Source of the DNA: Gastranaerophilus sp944325835 | Lineage (GTDB): Bacteria > Cyanobacteriota > Vampirovibrionia > Gastranaerophilales > Gastranaerophilaceae | Assembly (NCBI GenBank): GCA_963931575.1 | Contig: OZ007029.1 | Coordinates: forward strand, 248,001 to 312,000 | Length of the DNA: 64,000 bases | Direction: 5' to 3' | In this document: piece by piece, positions 18,281 through 26,612 of the stretch | Position numbering within the stretch: position 1 is the first letter of the stretch | How the letters are laid out: each line of letters opens with the position of its first letter | The notes under the pieces: generated by a model | The model's database searches: none | Seen by the model: the letters and a program-made list of their open reading frames with translations, nothing else | Told to the model about the DNA's origin: nothing | Translations under genes and position numbers: made by a program

Positions 18281-18673
18281 ATGGGCGGTAATGGAGTAAA
18301 TTTTAATGCACCTAAGGACACAACAGGCGTAAACAGAGTTAATATGCAGAATATTCAAAGAGCTGCGGGACAAGGTGCTGTCAAAGGCGGTATAAATTCT
18401 ATTTTTACTCACGGCAAAGGCTCAACTGGACATGTAGGCGGTAGAGCAGCTAACTATGAAGGCAGCAAAACTCATACTGACTTTCAAAATGGTGTACCGG
18501 TGGGACATTATGAAGGAAATGGAGAGTATAGCGGTAAAGTTTCTATAGACGGTACGGTTCACTTTGTAGCAAAGAGTGACGAGGAGGGTAAATCGACAGA
18601 TTTAAAAGATGCTATAGTTAATGGTGAAGCTTCTTACGAAGGCGATAATGAGGTAAAAGGGAAAATAGAATAA
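18281..18673 (+). CDS. Hypothetical Gly/Asn-rich protein (130 aa)
   Basis: Start ATG 18281 has AAGGAGG 8 nt upstream; the frame is open further upstream but unsupported. The product is hydrophilic and Gly/Asn-rich (MGGNGVNFNAPKDTTGVN), with short repeated tyrosine-glycine segments (NYEGSK, HYEGNGEYSG, SYEGDNEVKG) reminiscent of beta-hairpin repeats. No signal peptide, membrane segment or known domain. Monocistronic, with a strong terminator behind it and an AT-rich upstream region of about 265 bp. Confidence 0.65.
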   Translation: MGGNGVNFNAPKDTTGVNRVNMQNIQRAAGQGAVKGGINSIFTHGKGSTGHVGGRAANYEGSKTHTDFQNGVPVGHYEGNGEYSGKVSIDGTVHFVAKSDEEGKSTDLKDAIVNGEASYEGDNEVKGKIE

Positions 18674-18679
18674 AACCAT

Positions 18680-18713
18680 TTCCGCCGCGGTTTCCCGCGG
18701 CGGAAGTTTTTTA
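18680..18713 (+). terminator. Intrinsic terminator
   Basis: GC-rich hairpin TCCGCCGCGG / CCGCGGCGGA with a TTTC loop, followed by GTTTTTTATT. It ends the gene at 18281 and abuts the convergent gene's stop. Confidence 0.88.
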
Positions 18714-20438
18714 TTCATTTAGCAGTTTTTCTGCGAGTTTGGATTCGACCTGACCGTTTAGGGTTTTGTTAATCTTTTGAAGCTTTTGCGCGATAATTTC
18801 CATATTATCTGTCCAGACAAAGTTATCGGTTACGTATTTTTCGGCGTTGCTAAAATCTCCGTCTATTTGAATACGAACGATTTCTGTGAGCATTTCTTTG
18901 GCGATTGGTACAACTTTGTCTATATTTACGTGAATTTTTCCTTCCGGCGTAAGTTCATAGGCTCCGCGTTCGGCAAAGTATTTGTTCTGCATAACTGTTC
19001 GGACGCGGTGTGCCTGACTGAGTGTCGGTTTTGATTTAAGGAAATTGTCTGTAATTGTGGTAACAATAATTTGTTTTCGCTGCTCATCCGTGTACATTCC
19101 GAGTTCTGTCAGAAGGTCAACGAATGCAAGAGATCCCATATCTGCTTTGTTTTCTTCAATAATGTTGCGGTATTTGCCGAGTTTTTCGCTGCCTTCGCGC
19201 GGTCCGAGGGAATGAGCGTTTTCATGGCCGATTGTGAACCAGTGGTCTGCCTCGTCAAGGTAGTATTTGTGCTGGTCTTTATCAAGAATTGCGTCAAGTC
19301 TTTCCTGCAATTTTTTCATATCGGAAATAAATCTGATTTGACGGTGGTAAACATTTCTTCTTCCGCCGCCGATAGTGAGCGAAAGTTTGTCGTCATTCGG
19401 AAGGTTTTCGGCTAAAGTTATTCCGCCGCGAAACTCTCCGACATCACCTGTTACGGCAACAAGATCAACGTCAACCATGGTTTGTTTTGCGTCACCCGTT
19501 GTTGATATATTCTGAACATATTCATCTTTATACGGCATGTTTTGCGCTAATGTCGGAAGATATTGTTTTATTGCCATTAAGGCTTCTGTGCCTTTTTTGT
19601 TAACTATTCCGACCCTGCCGCCGAGGAAATCTTTTGGAATCGGTGAAATTCCGTGTGCTTTTAATTTCTCGCTTAATTCTTTGTTTTCAACAATTGTACC
19701 GGTCATTTCGTCTTCGTAGTTTTCGCGGGTAATTGTAAATTCAAGCGGTGTATCTTGAAGTGTTGCCCATTTTTTGTCCGCATAAGCATCAAGCATTGGG
19801 TCGGCTTTTCTAAGCGCTTTTGCCTGAAGTCTTAAGTATTCATTGAAATCGGCGTTTGTTGAAACTTCGCTTGCTTTTTCTAGTTCGTCTGCCATTTTTG
19901 CAAAATCATCCGACCATTTGTCAATGTAATCAATGCCGATAAGGTTTACCCCGTCGCGTTCTACAACGGAACGCTGGGTCAAAATTTTTCTGACCGCTTC
20001 AATTTCGCCTGCGTCAAGCATTCTGTTGAGGATTGAATGGAATTCTTCTTTTGAGAGATCCTCAGGGTAAACGCCTTTTCCCGGTTTCGTTTCAATTCCT
20101 TTTGCAAGATTTATTACCGTTGACATGTTGTCTATAGCATTCATCCCTTTTTGTGCGTCAAAAAGAATTTTTGTTAATTTTGCCTGTTTGCTGCCTTTTT
20201 TTATTTCACGTTCCAGAAACGCTTTAAAATCTAAATTTTCGTGGCAGTCTATCTGCATATTAATTTTTTCAAGAATGTATGCGGCTTTAACCAGATGTTT
20301 CAGCGCTTCTTTGTCGCCGTCTGCAAGCTCTAAGTATTCTTTTGCATCGGGCGTAAGCATTTTTTTTGTGACAAGGTAATCTTTATGGGTTCGCTTTTCA
20401 AGCTCCTCCATAGACAGGTTAAATTCAAACTCTCTCAT
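18711..20438 (-). CDS. M49-like zinc metallopeptidase (dipeptidyl-peptidase III-related)
   Basis: 575 residues, cytoplasmic (no signal peptide or membrane helix). The zinc motif is HENAHSLGP (about 402-410, an HExxH helix) with the third ligand Glu in IIEENKADMG (about 425-434). This pairing, HExxH or HExxxH with a downstream E-E-x-K/R-A-D, is characteristic of M49 and its short relatives. It would be expected to cleave dipeptides from peptide N-termini or act on a related substrate. The Gly-rich LTIGGGRRNVYHRQIRF upstream also fits. Followed after 12 bp upstream by rqcP in the same direction, so the two may be co-transcribed. Confidence 0.72.
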   Translation of the reverse strand: MREFEFNLSMEELEKRTHKDYLVTKKMLTPDAKEYLELADGDKEALKHLVKAAYILEKINMQIDCHENLDFKAFLEREIKKGSKQAKLTKILFDAQKGMNAIDNMSTVINLAKGIETKPGKGVYPEDLSKEEFHSILNRMLDAGEIEAVRKILTQRSVVERDGVNLIGIDYIDKWSDDFAKMADELEKASEVSTNADFNEYLRLQAKALRKADPMLDAYADKKWATLQDTPLEFTITRENYEDEMTGTIVENKELSEKLKAHGISPIPKDFLGGRVGIVNKKGTEALMAIKQYLPTLAQNMPYKDEYVQNISTTGDAKQTMVDVDLVAVTGDVGEFRGGITLAENLPNDDKLSLTIGGGRRNVYHRQIRFISDMKKLQERLDAILDKDQHKYYLDEADHWFTIGHENAHSLGPREGSEKLGKYRNIIEENKADMGSLAFVDLLTELGMYTDEQRKQIIVTTITDNFLKSKPTLSQAHRVRTVMQNKYFAERGAYELTPEGKIHVNIDKVVPIAKEMLTEIVRIQIDGDFSNAEKYVTDNFVWTDNMEIIAQKLQKINKTLNGQVESKLAEKLLNE

Positions 20439-20450
20439 TTGTTTATCCTC

Positions 20451-20699
20451 TTATTCAGTAATAATTTCGTATAAAGACGGCGCTTCCTGAACGCTTACGT
20501 TGCCGGTTGGAACAACAAGAACGCGGACTTCAAGCGTTCTGTTTGCGTATTCAATCCGTATGATGTCGCCTGCTTTTAACTGTTTTGCCGGCTTGGCGCT
20601 GTTGCCGTTTACAAACACCCGTCCGGTGTCGGAAACTTCATTGGCAACGGTACGGCGTTTTATCAATCGGGAAACTTTTAAAAATTTATCTAATCTCAT
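20451..20699 (-). CDS. rqcP: S4-domain RNA-binding protein RqcP (YabO-like)
   Basis: A single S4 domain of 82 residues: MRLDKFLKVSRLIKRRTVA, then GRVFVNGNSAKPAKQLKAGD. RqcP binds 50S subunits carrying stalled nascent chains and helps RqcH add alanine tails in ribosome-associated quality control. The match in both length and N-terminal sequence is close to RqcP; the related Hsp15 is longer. It precedes the M49-like peptidase by 12 bp. Confidence 0.85.
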   Translation of the reverse strand: MRLDKFLKVSRLIKRRTVANEVSDTGRVFVNGNSAKPAKQLKAGDIIRIEYANRTLEVRVLVVPTGNVSVQEAPSLYEIITE

Positions 20700-20709
20700 G
20701 GCTCATATT

Positions 20710-20739
20710 TTAACACACAATAAAATTTTGTGCTATAAT
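20710..20739 (+). promoter_or_regulatory. Promoter for the metallophosphoesterase gene
   Basis: TTAACA (20710-20715), an 18-bp spacer and a perfect TATAAT (20734-20739), 18 nt upstream of the ATG and followed by an ACGGAGAG ribosome site. Confidence 0.65.
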
Positions 20740-20757
20740 CATTTTTACGGAGAGTGT

Positions 20758-21573
20758 ATGCGTAAGTTTTTATCATTAATTTTTCTTATTTTTTTATTGT
20801 TGATTTCTTCTCAGGAAGTTTTTGCTAAAGGTAAAAGTGTAAGATTTATACAGGTTTCCGATGTCCATTATGTTCCGGGAAATGAACAGGCAGGAGTATG
20901 GCTTAAAAAGCTTGTTAAAGAGATTAACGGAACAGAAAATGTGGATTTTGTGGTGTTTACCGGTGACAACATTGATTCTCCTAACCCGCAATATCTTCAC
21001 TCATTTCTTAAAATCGTCGGGAAAATTGATAGACCCTGCTATTTCGTAATCGGAAACCACGATGTTTCAACGAATGTAAAGCTCAGCAAGTCGAGATATC
21101 TGGATATTATAAGATATCACAACTGGTTTTCCCGCGCGTGGAAACCTAATTACACATTTAAGAAAAACGGTTTTCTTTTTGTCGTTGTTGACGGCGCCAA
21201 GGAGATTATTCCGGGACCAAACGGGTATTATAAGCAGGATACGCTTGCCTGGCTTGATAAAGTCTTAACAAAAAATAAAAAGAAACAGGTTATAATTTTA
21301 CAGCACTTCCCGCTGATTGAGCCTAGAAAAATGACTTCCCATAAGACTTATATGGCGGAAAGATATCTTGAACTCCTTGATAAACACGAAAATGTAATCG
21401 CTGTGGTCGCAGGTCATTATCACACTAACCATGAAATTATGCGCAACGGTGTTTATCATATTTCATCTCCGGCATTTGCGGAAGAACCGCATTATTTCAA
21501 AGTTATAGAAGTTGTCGACGGGCAAAATCTCTTACCTATGATTTTTACGCAATTGCGTGAATTTGACTTGTAA
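20758..21573 (+). CDS. Exported calcineurin-like metallophosphoesterase
   Basis: ATG 20758 follows GGAGAG and begins a signal peptide (MRKFLSLIFLIFLLLISSQEVFA-KG). The mature 250 residues carry the full metal-binding set: ISDVH-type QVSDVHY, TGDNID, IGNHDVS, LQHFP and VVAGHYHTN. It should hydrolyse phosphomono- or diesters in the periplasm; the substrate cannot be predicted. It lies between the divergent rqcP gene and a CNNM transporter gene in the same direction. Confidence 0.9.
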   Translation: MRKFLSLIFLIFLLLISSQEVFAKGKSVRFIQVSDVHYVPGNEQAGVWLKKLVKEINGTENVDFVVFTGDNIDSPNPQYLHSFLKIVGKIDRPCYFVIGNHDVSTNVKLSKSRYLDIIRYHNWFSRAWKPNYTFKKNGFLFVVVDGAKEIIPGPNGYYKQDTLAWLDKVLTKNKKKQVIILQHFPLIEPRKMTSHKTYMAERYLELLDKHENVIAVVAGHYHTNHEIMRNGVYHISSPAFAEEPHYFKVIEVVDGQNLLPMIFTQLREFDL

Positions 21574-21636
21574 TATTTGGTTATAATTTGCATTTATGGG
21601 TTTTGATTATATAATAAAGCTTTAGAGGAAATTTTA

Positions 21637-22977
21637 ATGATAGATATAAGTGAGATTTTAATAAACTGGGTAATTATAGCAGTTTTGTTATTGATGAACG
21701 GTTACTTTGTAGCCGCGGAATTTGCGTTTGTAAAAGTGCGTAAGACAAGAATGGAAGAGCTTGACGAAAACGGAAATTTTGACGCAAAACTTGCACTTGA
21801 AACCCTGAAAGATCTGGATGAATTTATCGCTGCAGTTCAGGTGGGCGTAACTGTTGCCAGTATCGGCATAGGTTGGGTCGGCGAACTTACGATTGCTAAG
21901 ATGCTTGAGCCGGTTCTGGACTTTCTGCCGAGCGGAGTTCAGTCGGTTGCGGCACACACTATTTCGACCGTAGTAGCCTTTCTTGCGATTACTTTTCTGC
22001 ATGTTCTTATCGGTGAACAGGTTCCGAAATGTATCGCGCTTCAATATCCTGAAAAAATTTCGCTTACAACTGCTAAAACTATGCGCGCTATGATTATAGT
22101 TTGTAAGCCTTTTGTCTGGCTGCTTACTAAAACCGGCGCTTTAATCCTTAAACTCTTCAAAATTGAACACGTTCAGGCCGGCGGTCTGGTTCACTCTATG
22201 GAAGAAATTGATATGCTGATAAACGCCAGCTATGACGGCGGTATGCTTAACGAAACCGAAAAAGATATGCTTCATAACGTTGTTAAATTCTCTGATTTAA
22301 CCGCCAAGCAGGTTATGGTTCCGCGTACCGATATGGCTTGTTTTTCAAGCAATATGCCTATGGAGGAAGTTTATCAGTTTGCGGCCGAAAATCAATATAC
22401 AAGATATCCTGTTTATGAAGATGATAATATCGACCATATTTTAGGGTTTATTCACGTAAAAGACCTGTATGCGAACTCCGTTGAAGAAACAGACATCACA
22501 CTTGATAAACTAATCCGTCCGATATTGCTTGTTCCGGAAACTATTACCATGGACAATCTTGTGCTTGAGTTTAAAAAACGCAAAGCTCAAATCGCAATTG
22601 TCGTTGATGAATTCGGCGGAACTTCCGGTCTTATCACTCTTGAAGATCTTCTTGAAGAAATTTTCGGTGATGTTCAGGACGAATTTGACGTGGAAGAAGA
22701 ATTTGAAATTAAAAAAGTTTCTCAAGATACATATCTTGTTGACGCGATGATGCGTCTGGATGATTTTATAGAATTTTTTGAAATCAAAGAAAAAGATATT
22801 GATGATGAAGATATCGACACCGTTGGTGGTCTGGTTGTAAAACTTCTCGGACGTCTTGCAAATGAAGGCGACAAAGTGGAGTTTCAAAACCTACTGTTTA
22901 TCGTAAAAGAAACCGATGGCGCACGCATTTCAATGCTTGTTGTTAAGAAAATTCCGCAGCCGGTAGTTGAAGAATAA
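21637..22977 (+). CDS. CNNM/CBS/CorC-domain membrane protein (hemolysin family, cation efflux)
   Basis: 446 residues in the standard HlyC/CorC order: a CNNM transmembrane domain (helices at roughly 8-30, 60-85, 95-115, 130-155; NGYFVAAEFAFVKVR motif), a pair of CBS domains (about 205-335; VMVPRTDMACFS, YPVYEDDNIDHILGFIHVKDL, AIVVDEFGGTSGLITLEDLLEEIFG) and the C-terminal CorC domain (350-440). Members export Mg2+ or act with Mg2+/Co2+ transport. AGAGGA precedes the ATG. Not a haemolysin in any demonstrated sense. Confidence 0.93.
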   Translation: MIDISEILINWVIIAVLLLMNGYFVAAEFAFVKVRKTRMEELDENGNFDAKLALETLKDLDEFIAAVQVGVTVASIGIGWVGELTIAKMLEPVLDFLPSGVQSVAAHTISTVVAFLAITFLHVLIGEQVPKCIALQYPEKISLTTAKTMRAMIIVCKPFVWLLTKTGALILKLFKIEHVQAGGLVHSMEEIDMLINASYDGGMLNETEKDMLHNVVKFSDLTAKQVMVPRTDMACFSSNMPMEEVYQFAAENQYTRYPVYEDDNIDHILGFIHVKDLYANSVEETDITLDKLIRPILLVPETITMDNLVLEFKKRKAQIAIVVDEFGGTSGLITLEDLLEEIFGDVQDEFDVEEEFEIKKVSQDTYLVDAMMRLDDFIEFFEIKEKDIDDEDIDTVGGLVVKLLGRLANEGDKVEFQNLLFIVKETDGARISMLVVKKIPQPVVEE

Positions 22978-22978
22978 T

Positions 22979-23010
22979 TGTCCGGAAAGTTTCGCGATGA
23001 GAAACGCGGT
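22979..23010 (+). repeat. Dispersed repeat family R1, copy D (left-end fragment)
   Basis: Immediately after the CNNM stop codon, TTGTCCGGAAAGTTTCGCGA then TGAGAAACG matches the left end of R1 copies A and C with a few changes. The rest of the element is absent. Confidence 0.5.
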
Positions 23011-23027
23011 ATTCCCGAAAAATCCGC

Positions 23028-23052
23028 AAAAAAAACCTGACTTACGTCAGGT
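23028..23052 (-). terminator. Intrinsic terminator (minus strand)
   Basis: Read on the minus strand, hairpin ACCTGAC / GTCAGGT with a 4-nt loop is followed by T8. It lies downstream of the small minus-strand gene ending at 23116. Confidence 0.75.
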
Positions 23053-23115
23053 GCAAATTGTAGGGGAAAATTTAAATTGGGAAAAAATAAACTATATATA
23101 TTAGGGGAAAACTTT

Positions 23116-23286
23116 TTACAATAAATTTAATCGCTCTCTATTTGCCATTGCGATGAAATTCATCTGTGCAAATAATACCTCCGAACGGTCAACAAACGGC
23201 TGGGCTGCGGCTTCAGATGTAGTTACCTGATCGCTGTACATATCTTTTAACTTCTTGTCAATAGAATTTAAATTTTTAATAGCCAT
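23116..23286 (-). CDS. Small hypothetical protein (56 aa)
   Basis: ATG at 23286 is preceded by AGAGGT with about 6 nt spacing. The product (MAIKNLNSIDKKLKDMYSDQ ... ANRERLNLL) is helical and amphipathic with no cysteine. A TTGTGA - 16 bp - TATACT promoter-like pair lies upstream on the same strand and an intrinsic terminator downstream (23028-23052), so promoter, ribosome site, ORF and terminator are all visible. Not recognised. Confidence 0.68.
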   Translation of the reverse strand: MAIKNLNSIDKKLKDMYSDQVTTSEAAAQPFVDRSEVLFAQMNFIAMANRERLNLL

Positions 23287-23453
23287 TTTGTGACCTCTTT
23301 TCTCTCTCTTGTTTAACGCTCTCTGTATATATATAAAGTATATACTGCTGATTGAATTTCACAAAACGTTTTATTCTTTACAAATCGTAACATGACCTCA
23401 AAAAAGGCAATTCTTGCGTTTTGATTACGTTTATTAATATGAAGGTTATATAA

Positions 23454-23558
23454 CCCGAGAAAATTTCGCTTAGCGAAATTTCCGAGTGGTGTATCAGACA
23501 GCGCAGCCGGGCGCGACCCGCGGTTCAGCGGGGCGGAAGCGGCGGAGAACTGCTTTAA
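23454..23558 (+). repeat. Dispersed repeat family R1, copy B
   Basis: Starts with a perfect hairpin (AAATTTCGC / GCGAAATTT, loop TTA), continues GAGTGGTGTATCAGACAGCG and ends GCGGCGGAGAACTGCTTTA. The middle and right end match copy C and the right end matches copy A. It fills most of the 288-bp gap before the gene at 23575. Confidence 0.75.
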
Positions 23559-23574
23559 GGTATTGGTAATAGGT

Positions 23575-25557
23575 ATGATGAATAGCACTGAAATAAAATA
23601 TAGAAATAATGTGCCGTTTAATGCACAATCTGTACCGCTTTTACAAGGCGGTCAACAGGTTTATGTACCTTCAATGCAAGGGATTCAGGATTCTTATGTT
23701 TCAAACAGGGTTAAGAAAGCTGAATACGGCTGGGCAAGTTTGCCGCTCGGGGTTGCAGCATGGCTCGGTATCTGTAAAGGAATGGATTATTTCAACAATA
23801 AACTTTGTTCCAAGGAATATATGGAAACTCCGTTCGGGAAGTTGGGAGCCTGGGGCGATAAGGTTAGCGACAGTTATTTTAACAGCTCATTCGCTAAATC
23901 CGAAACAGGTCAAAGTTTACACGGATTTTTAAGAAGAACTAAAAACTATATTAATGATAATATTATTGGCAAGAGTAAAGTTTTAACAGCTATTAAAACT
24001 ACTCCGACATCTCCTGAAAACCATATGGTTGTAGCTCAGGCAAGAGGTTTACTCGGGCTTCACAGTATGGAAATTCAGGATTTAATCCCGTCTTTCATTG
24101 AAAAATCGGAAGTTGCCGATCAACTTGAAAGATACGGAATGAAGAAAGATGAAATCGCTGCGGTTAAAAAGGCTTTGAAAGGCAAGAAAAAAGCTGAAAG
24201 GTTAAGACTTCTTGAACAAGAAGAGTTTAAACTTTTCGGGGTTAAGGATGCTGATGCGCTTAAAGCCGCAAAGATAAGAGCTTTGGGCTTTAAAGATGTT
24301 GCTCATTATGAAAGTATTGCAAAAGGCAACAAGTTCCTTCAACATTCAAAAGAAGTCTTTGAAGCGTTAAAGAATGCCGATCCTAATATGCATATTACAA
24401 GATGTCAGGGTGAAGGAAAGCTGGGCTGGTTCCGTAAACTGTTCTTCCGGAGAAATATAACATTCAAAGAACTTGCAAATAAATACATTGTTGCCGGAAT
24501 TGATAATCCGCATAAAACAAAACTCGGACGAGGTTTGTCTAAAGGTTTTGGCTGGTTCCTCGAAGGTATGACAAACAGGTTTGCTGGCGGTAAATTCGTC
24601 GCAATTATGCAGGCAATGTTCCTTGCAGAAGCTGCAGTTGCAACATTAAACGCAACAGGTGCATCCGATAAAGTCAAAACATTTATAGAACGTAACGTAA
24701 ACGCATTTTCTTATGTATTTGCTGCACCGCTTGCAATTATGGCAATGCATAGGGTCGGCGGTATGAAATATGCAGGCATGACACCTGAACAAGTAGCTAA
24801 ATTCAGAGAAGAACTGGCAATCTTTAACGAAAAAGTTGATGCCGGTGTATTCAAAAATAAAGATGCTTATAAAGCCGCTAAGCAAAAATTGACCGATATG
24901 CTTCAAGGCGATACCAAAAATGGTTTCTTCACTAAGATGTGTAAGAAAATCGGTCAGTTCATCAATATCGGTAACGAAAAGATTAAACCTTATAAATCTT
25001 TAAGCAGTAACAATATGAACTTCTTTAGAAAACTCGGTTACTGGACTAAAAACGCTGCGGGTTATCCGTTGAGATTTGGTCTTGCACTGTTTGTATTGAT
25101 GCCGTTTGTAGCATCTGCTACAACCAAAATTTCAAACTTTATCTTCGGCAAACCTAAAAATTCTGTATTAGACGAAGATAAGGAAGATGAAACAGCAAAA
25201 GCTGAAAATGTTAACGCACAGCTTGCAAGATTAAGACAGGACGCGCTCCAAAGACAGCAAGCCGTTGCAGCACACAATCAAACCGTGAAAGCAAGTGCTA
25301 ATGCTCCTAAAATGAATATGCTGACAAAATATAAGCAAAATCAAAACGGACAACATGTTGTCAACAATACAACCAATATTTATAACAATCAGCCGCAAAA
25401 GCAGGAAGAGGCAAAAGAACCGGAACCGGTAAGAACATATATTCCGTCACCGGTTGGAGTTCAGGCAGTTATTCCGAACGTAGACCCTGCTAATCAGGCT
25501 CTTCAACGCTCAATGGAAGCTGAACAGGAAGCTTTGAAAATTCTTGCTATGAAATAA
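23575..25557 (+). CDS. Large hypothetical membrane-associated protein
   Basis: About 660 residues; ATG 23575 is preferred over the in-frame TTG at 23563. The N-terminus (MMNSTEIKYRNNVPFNAQSV) is polar with no signal peptide. Hydrophobic segments occur near residues 48-65, 345-365 (FVAIMQAMFLAEAAVATLNA), 375-392 and 500-520 (GLALFVLMPFVASATTKISN), separated by charged helical regions with a probable coiled coil around 180-230. The C-terminal ~130 residues are Gln/Asn-rich and low complexity. No enzyme motif or known family was recognised. The size and pattern resemble lineage-specific envelope proteins. Confidence 0.7.
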   Translation: MMNSTEIKYRNNVPFNAQSVPLLQGGQQVYVPSMQGIQDSYVSNRVKKAEYGWASLPLGVAAWLGICKGMDYFNNKLCSKEYMETPFGKLGAWGDKVSDSYFNSSFAKSETGQSLHGFLRRTKNYINDNIIGKSKVLTAIKTTPTSPENHMVVAQARGLLGLHSMEIQDLIPSFIEKSEVADQLERYGMKKDEIAAVKKALKGKKKAERLRLLEQEEFKLFGVKDADALKAAKIRALGFKDVAHYESIAKGNKFLQHSKEVFEALKNADPNMHITRCQGEGKLGWFRKLFFRRNITFKELANKYIVAGIDNPHKTKLGRGLSKGFGWFLEGMTNRFAGGKFVAIMQAMFLAEAAVATLNATGASDKVKTFIERNVNAFSYVFAAPLAIMAMHRVGGMKYAGMTPEQVAKFREELAIFNEKVDAGVFKNKDAYKAAKQKLTDMLQGDTKNGFFTKMCKKIGQFINIGNEKIKPYKSLSSNNMNFFRKLGYWTKNAAGYPLRFGLALFVLMPFVASATTKISNFIFGKPKNSVLDEDKEDETAKAENVNAQLARLRQDALQRQQAVAAHNQTVKASANAPKMNMLTKYKQNQNGQHVVNNTTNIYNNQPQKQEEAKEPEPVRTYIPSPVGVQAVIPNVDPANQALQRSMEAEQEALKILAMK

Positions 25558-25573
25558 TAGCCTTGTTTAATGA

Positions 25574-25602
25574 TTGCATAACTTCCGTTTATAGAATACA
25601 AT
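25574..25602 (+). promoter_or_regulatory. Promoter, probable leaderless mRNA (oppF-like)
   Basis: TTGCAT (25574-25579), a 17-bp spacer and TACAAT (25597-25602), with 6 nt to the ATG at 25609 and no ribosome site. Confidence 0.6.
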
Positions 25603-25608
25603 TGTTCT

Positions 25609-26574
25609 ATGGAAAATTTGTTTGAAATTAGTGAATTATACTTGCAGTATAATTCCAGAAAAGGTGTTTCAGGGCGCGAAGAAAAAGTTAATGCGCTTAA
25701 CGGTGTGGATTTGGACATCCGGCGCGGCGAAATCCTTGCGATAGCCGGCGAATCCGGCTGCGGCAAGTCGACACTGGCAAAAGCTCTTATTCGTCTGGTT
25801 AAACCTCAGCGCGGAATTATTAAATTTGAAGGTCAGGATTTAGCCGGAATTTCGTCCGAAGCAATGAAAGCTTTCAGGCAAAAAGTTCAAATGGTGTTCC
25901 AAAACCCTTACGCAAGCCTTAATCCCAAGATGAAAATTTATGAAATTTTGGAAGAACCTCTTGTGATAAATACTTCTTATCCAAAAGACAAACGGCAAGA
26001 GGTGATTTTAGAGAAGATTTCGCAGGTCGGACTTGATAAAGATTGTTTGGAGAAATACCCGCACGAATTTTCAGGCGGTCAACGCCAGAGAATTGCAATA
26101 GCCAGAGCACTTTTGCTTGAGCCTGTTTGTATTGTGGCTGATGAACCCGTCAGCGCACTTGATGTCAGTATTCAGGCACAAATTATAAATCTCTTGAAAG
26201 ATTTAAAAGAAAAATATAATCTGACGATTATCTTTATTTCGCACGATTTGCGGGTTATAAAATATCTTTCCGATAGGGTCGCTGTTATGTATCTTGGCGA
26301 AATAGTTGAACTTGCACCGTCCAAAGAGCTTTTCTCTAACCCGAAACATCCGTATACAAAAGCGCTTTTAAACGCAATACCTTCTTTTGAGAAGAAGAAA
26401 ATTGCTGAAGATTTGTTACTAAAAGGTGATTTACCATCAGTAACTATTTTACCAAAAGGCTGCCTATTCCATACCCGCTGCCCGCAGGTTATGGAGATTT
26501 GCAGAACAAACCACCCGATTTTAGAGGGAAAAGATTGTGTACGTTGTTGGTTGTACAACAGGTTGACAGATTAA
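25609..26574 (+). CDS. Oligopeptide/dipeptide ABC transporter ATP-binding protein (OppF/DppF type)
   Basis: 321-residue ATPase with Walker A GESGCGKST, Q loop MVFQNPYASLNP, signature FSGGQRQRIAIARAL, Walker B CIVADEPVSALD and the H loop FISHDL. The C-terminal oligopeptide-transporter extension (HPYTKALLNAIP, then GCLFHTRCP...MEICRTNHP...CVRCW) supplies the four cysteines that bind a [4Fe-4S] cluster in this subfamily. It would energise peptide or nickel uptake at the inner membrane. No permease or binding-protein gene is adjacent, so its partners must be elsewhere. Promoter boxes of pilin-like locus 1 lie inside its last codons. Confidence 0.93.
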   Translation: MENLFEISELYLQYNSRKGVSGREEKVNALNGVDLDIRRGEILAIAGESGCGKSTLAKALIRLVKPQRGIIKFEGQDLAGISSEAMKAFRQKVQMVFQNPYASLNPKMKIYEILEEPLVINTSYPKDKRQEVILEKISQVGLDKDCLEKYPHEFSGGQRQRIAIARALLLEPVCIVADEPVSALDVSIQAQIINLLKDLKEKYNLTIIFISHDLRVIKYLSDRVAVMYLGEIVELAPSKELFSNPKHPYTKALLNAIPSFEKKKIAEDLLLKGDLPSVTILPKGCLFHTRCPQVMEICRTNHPILEGKDCVRCWLYNRLTD

Positions 26575-26591
26575 AAAACATGGTACATAAT
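26563..26591 (+). promoter_or_regulatory. Promoter of pilin-like locus 1
   Basis: TTGACA (26563-26568), 17-bp spacer, CATAAT (26586-26591). The spacer ends AACATGGTA, nearly the same as in loci 2 and 3. The -35 box overlaps the end of the oppF-like gene. Confidence 0.75.
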
Positions 26592-26612
26592 AAATTTAGA
26601 AAGGATAGAATT

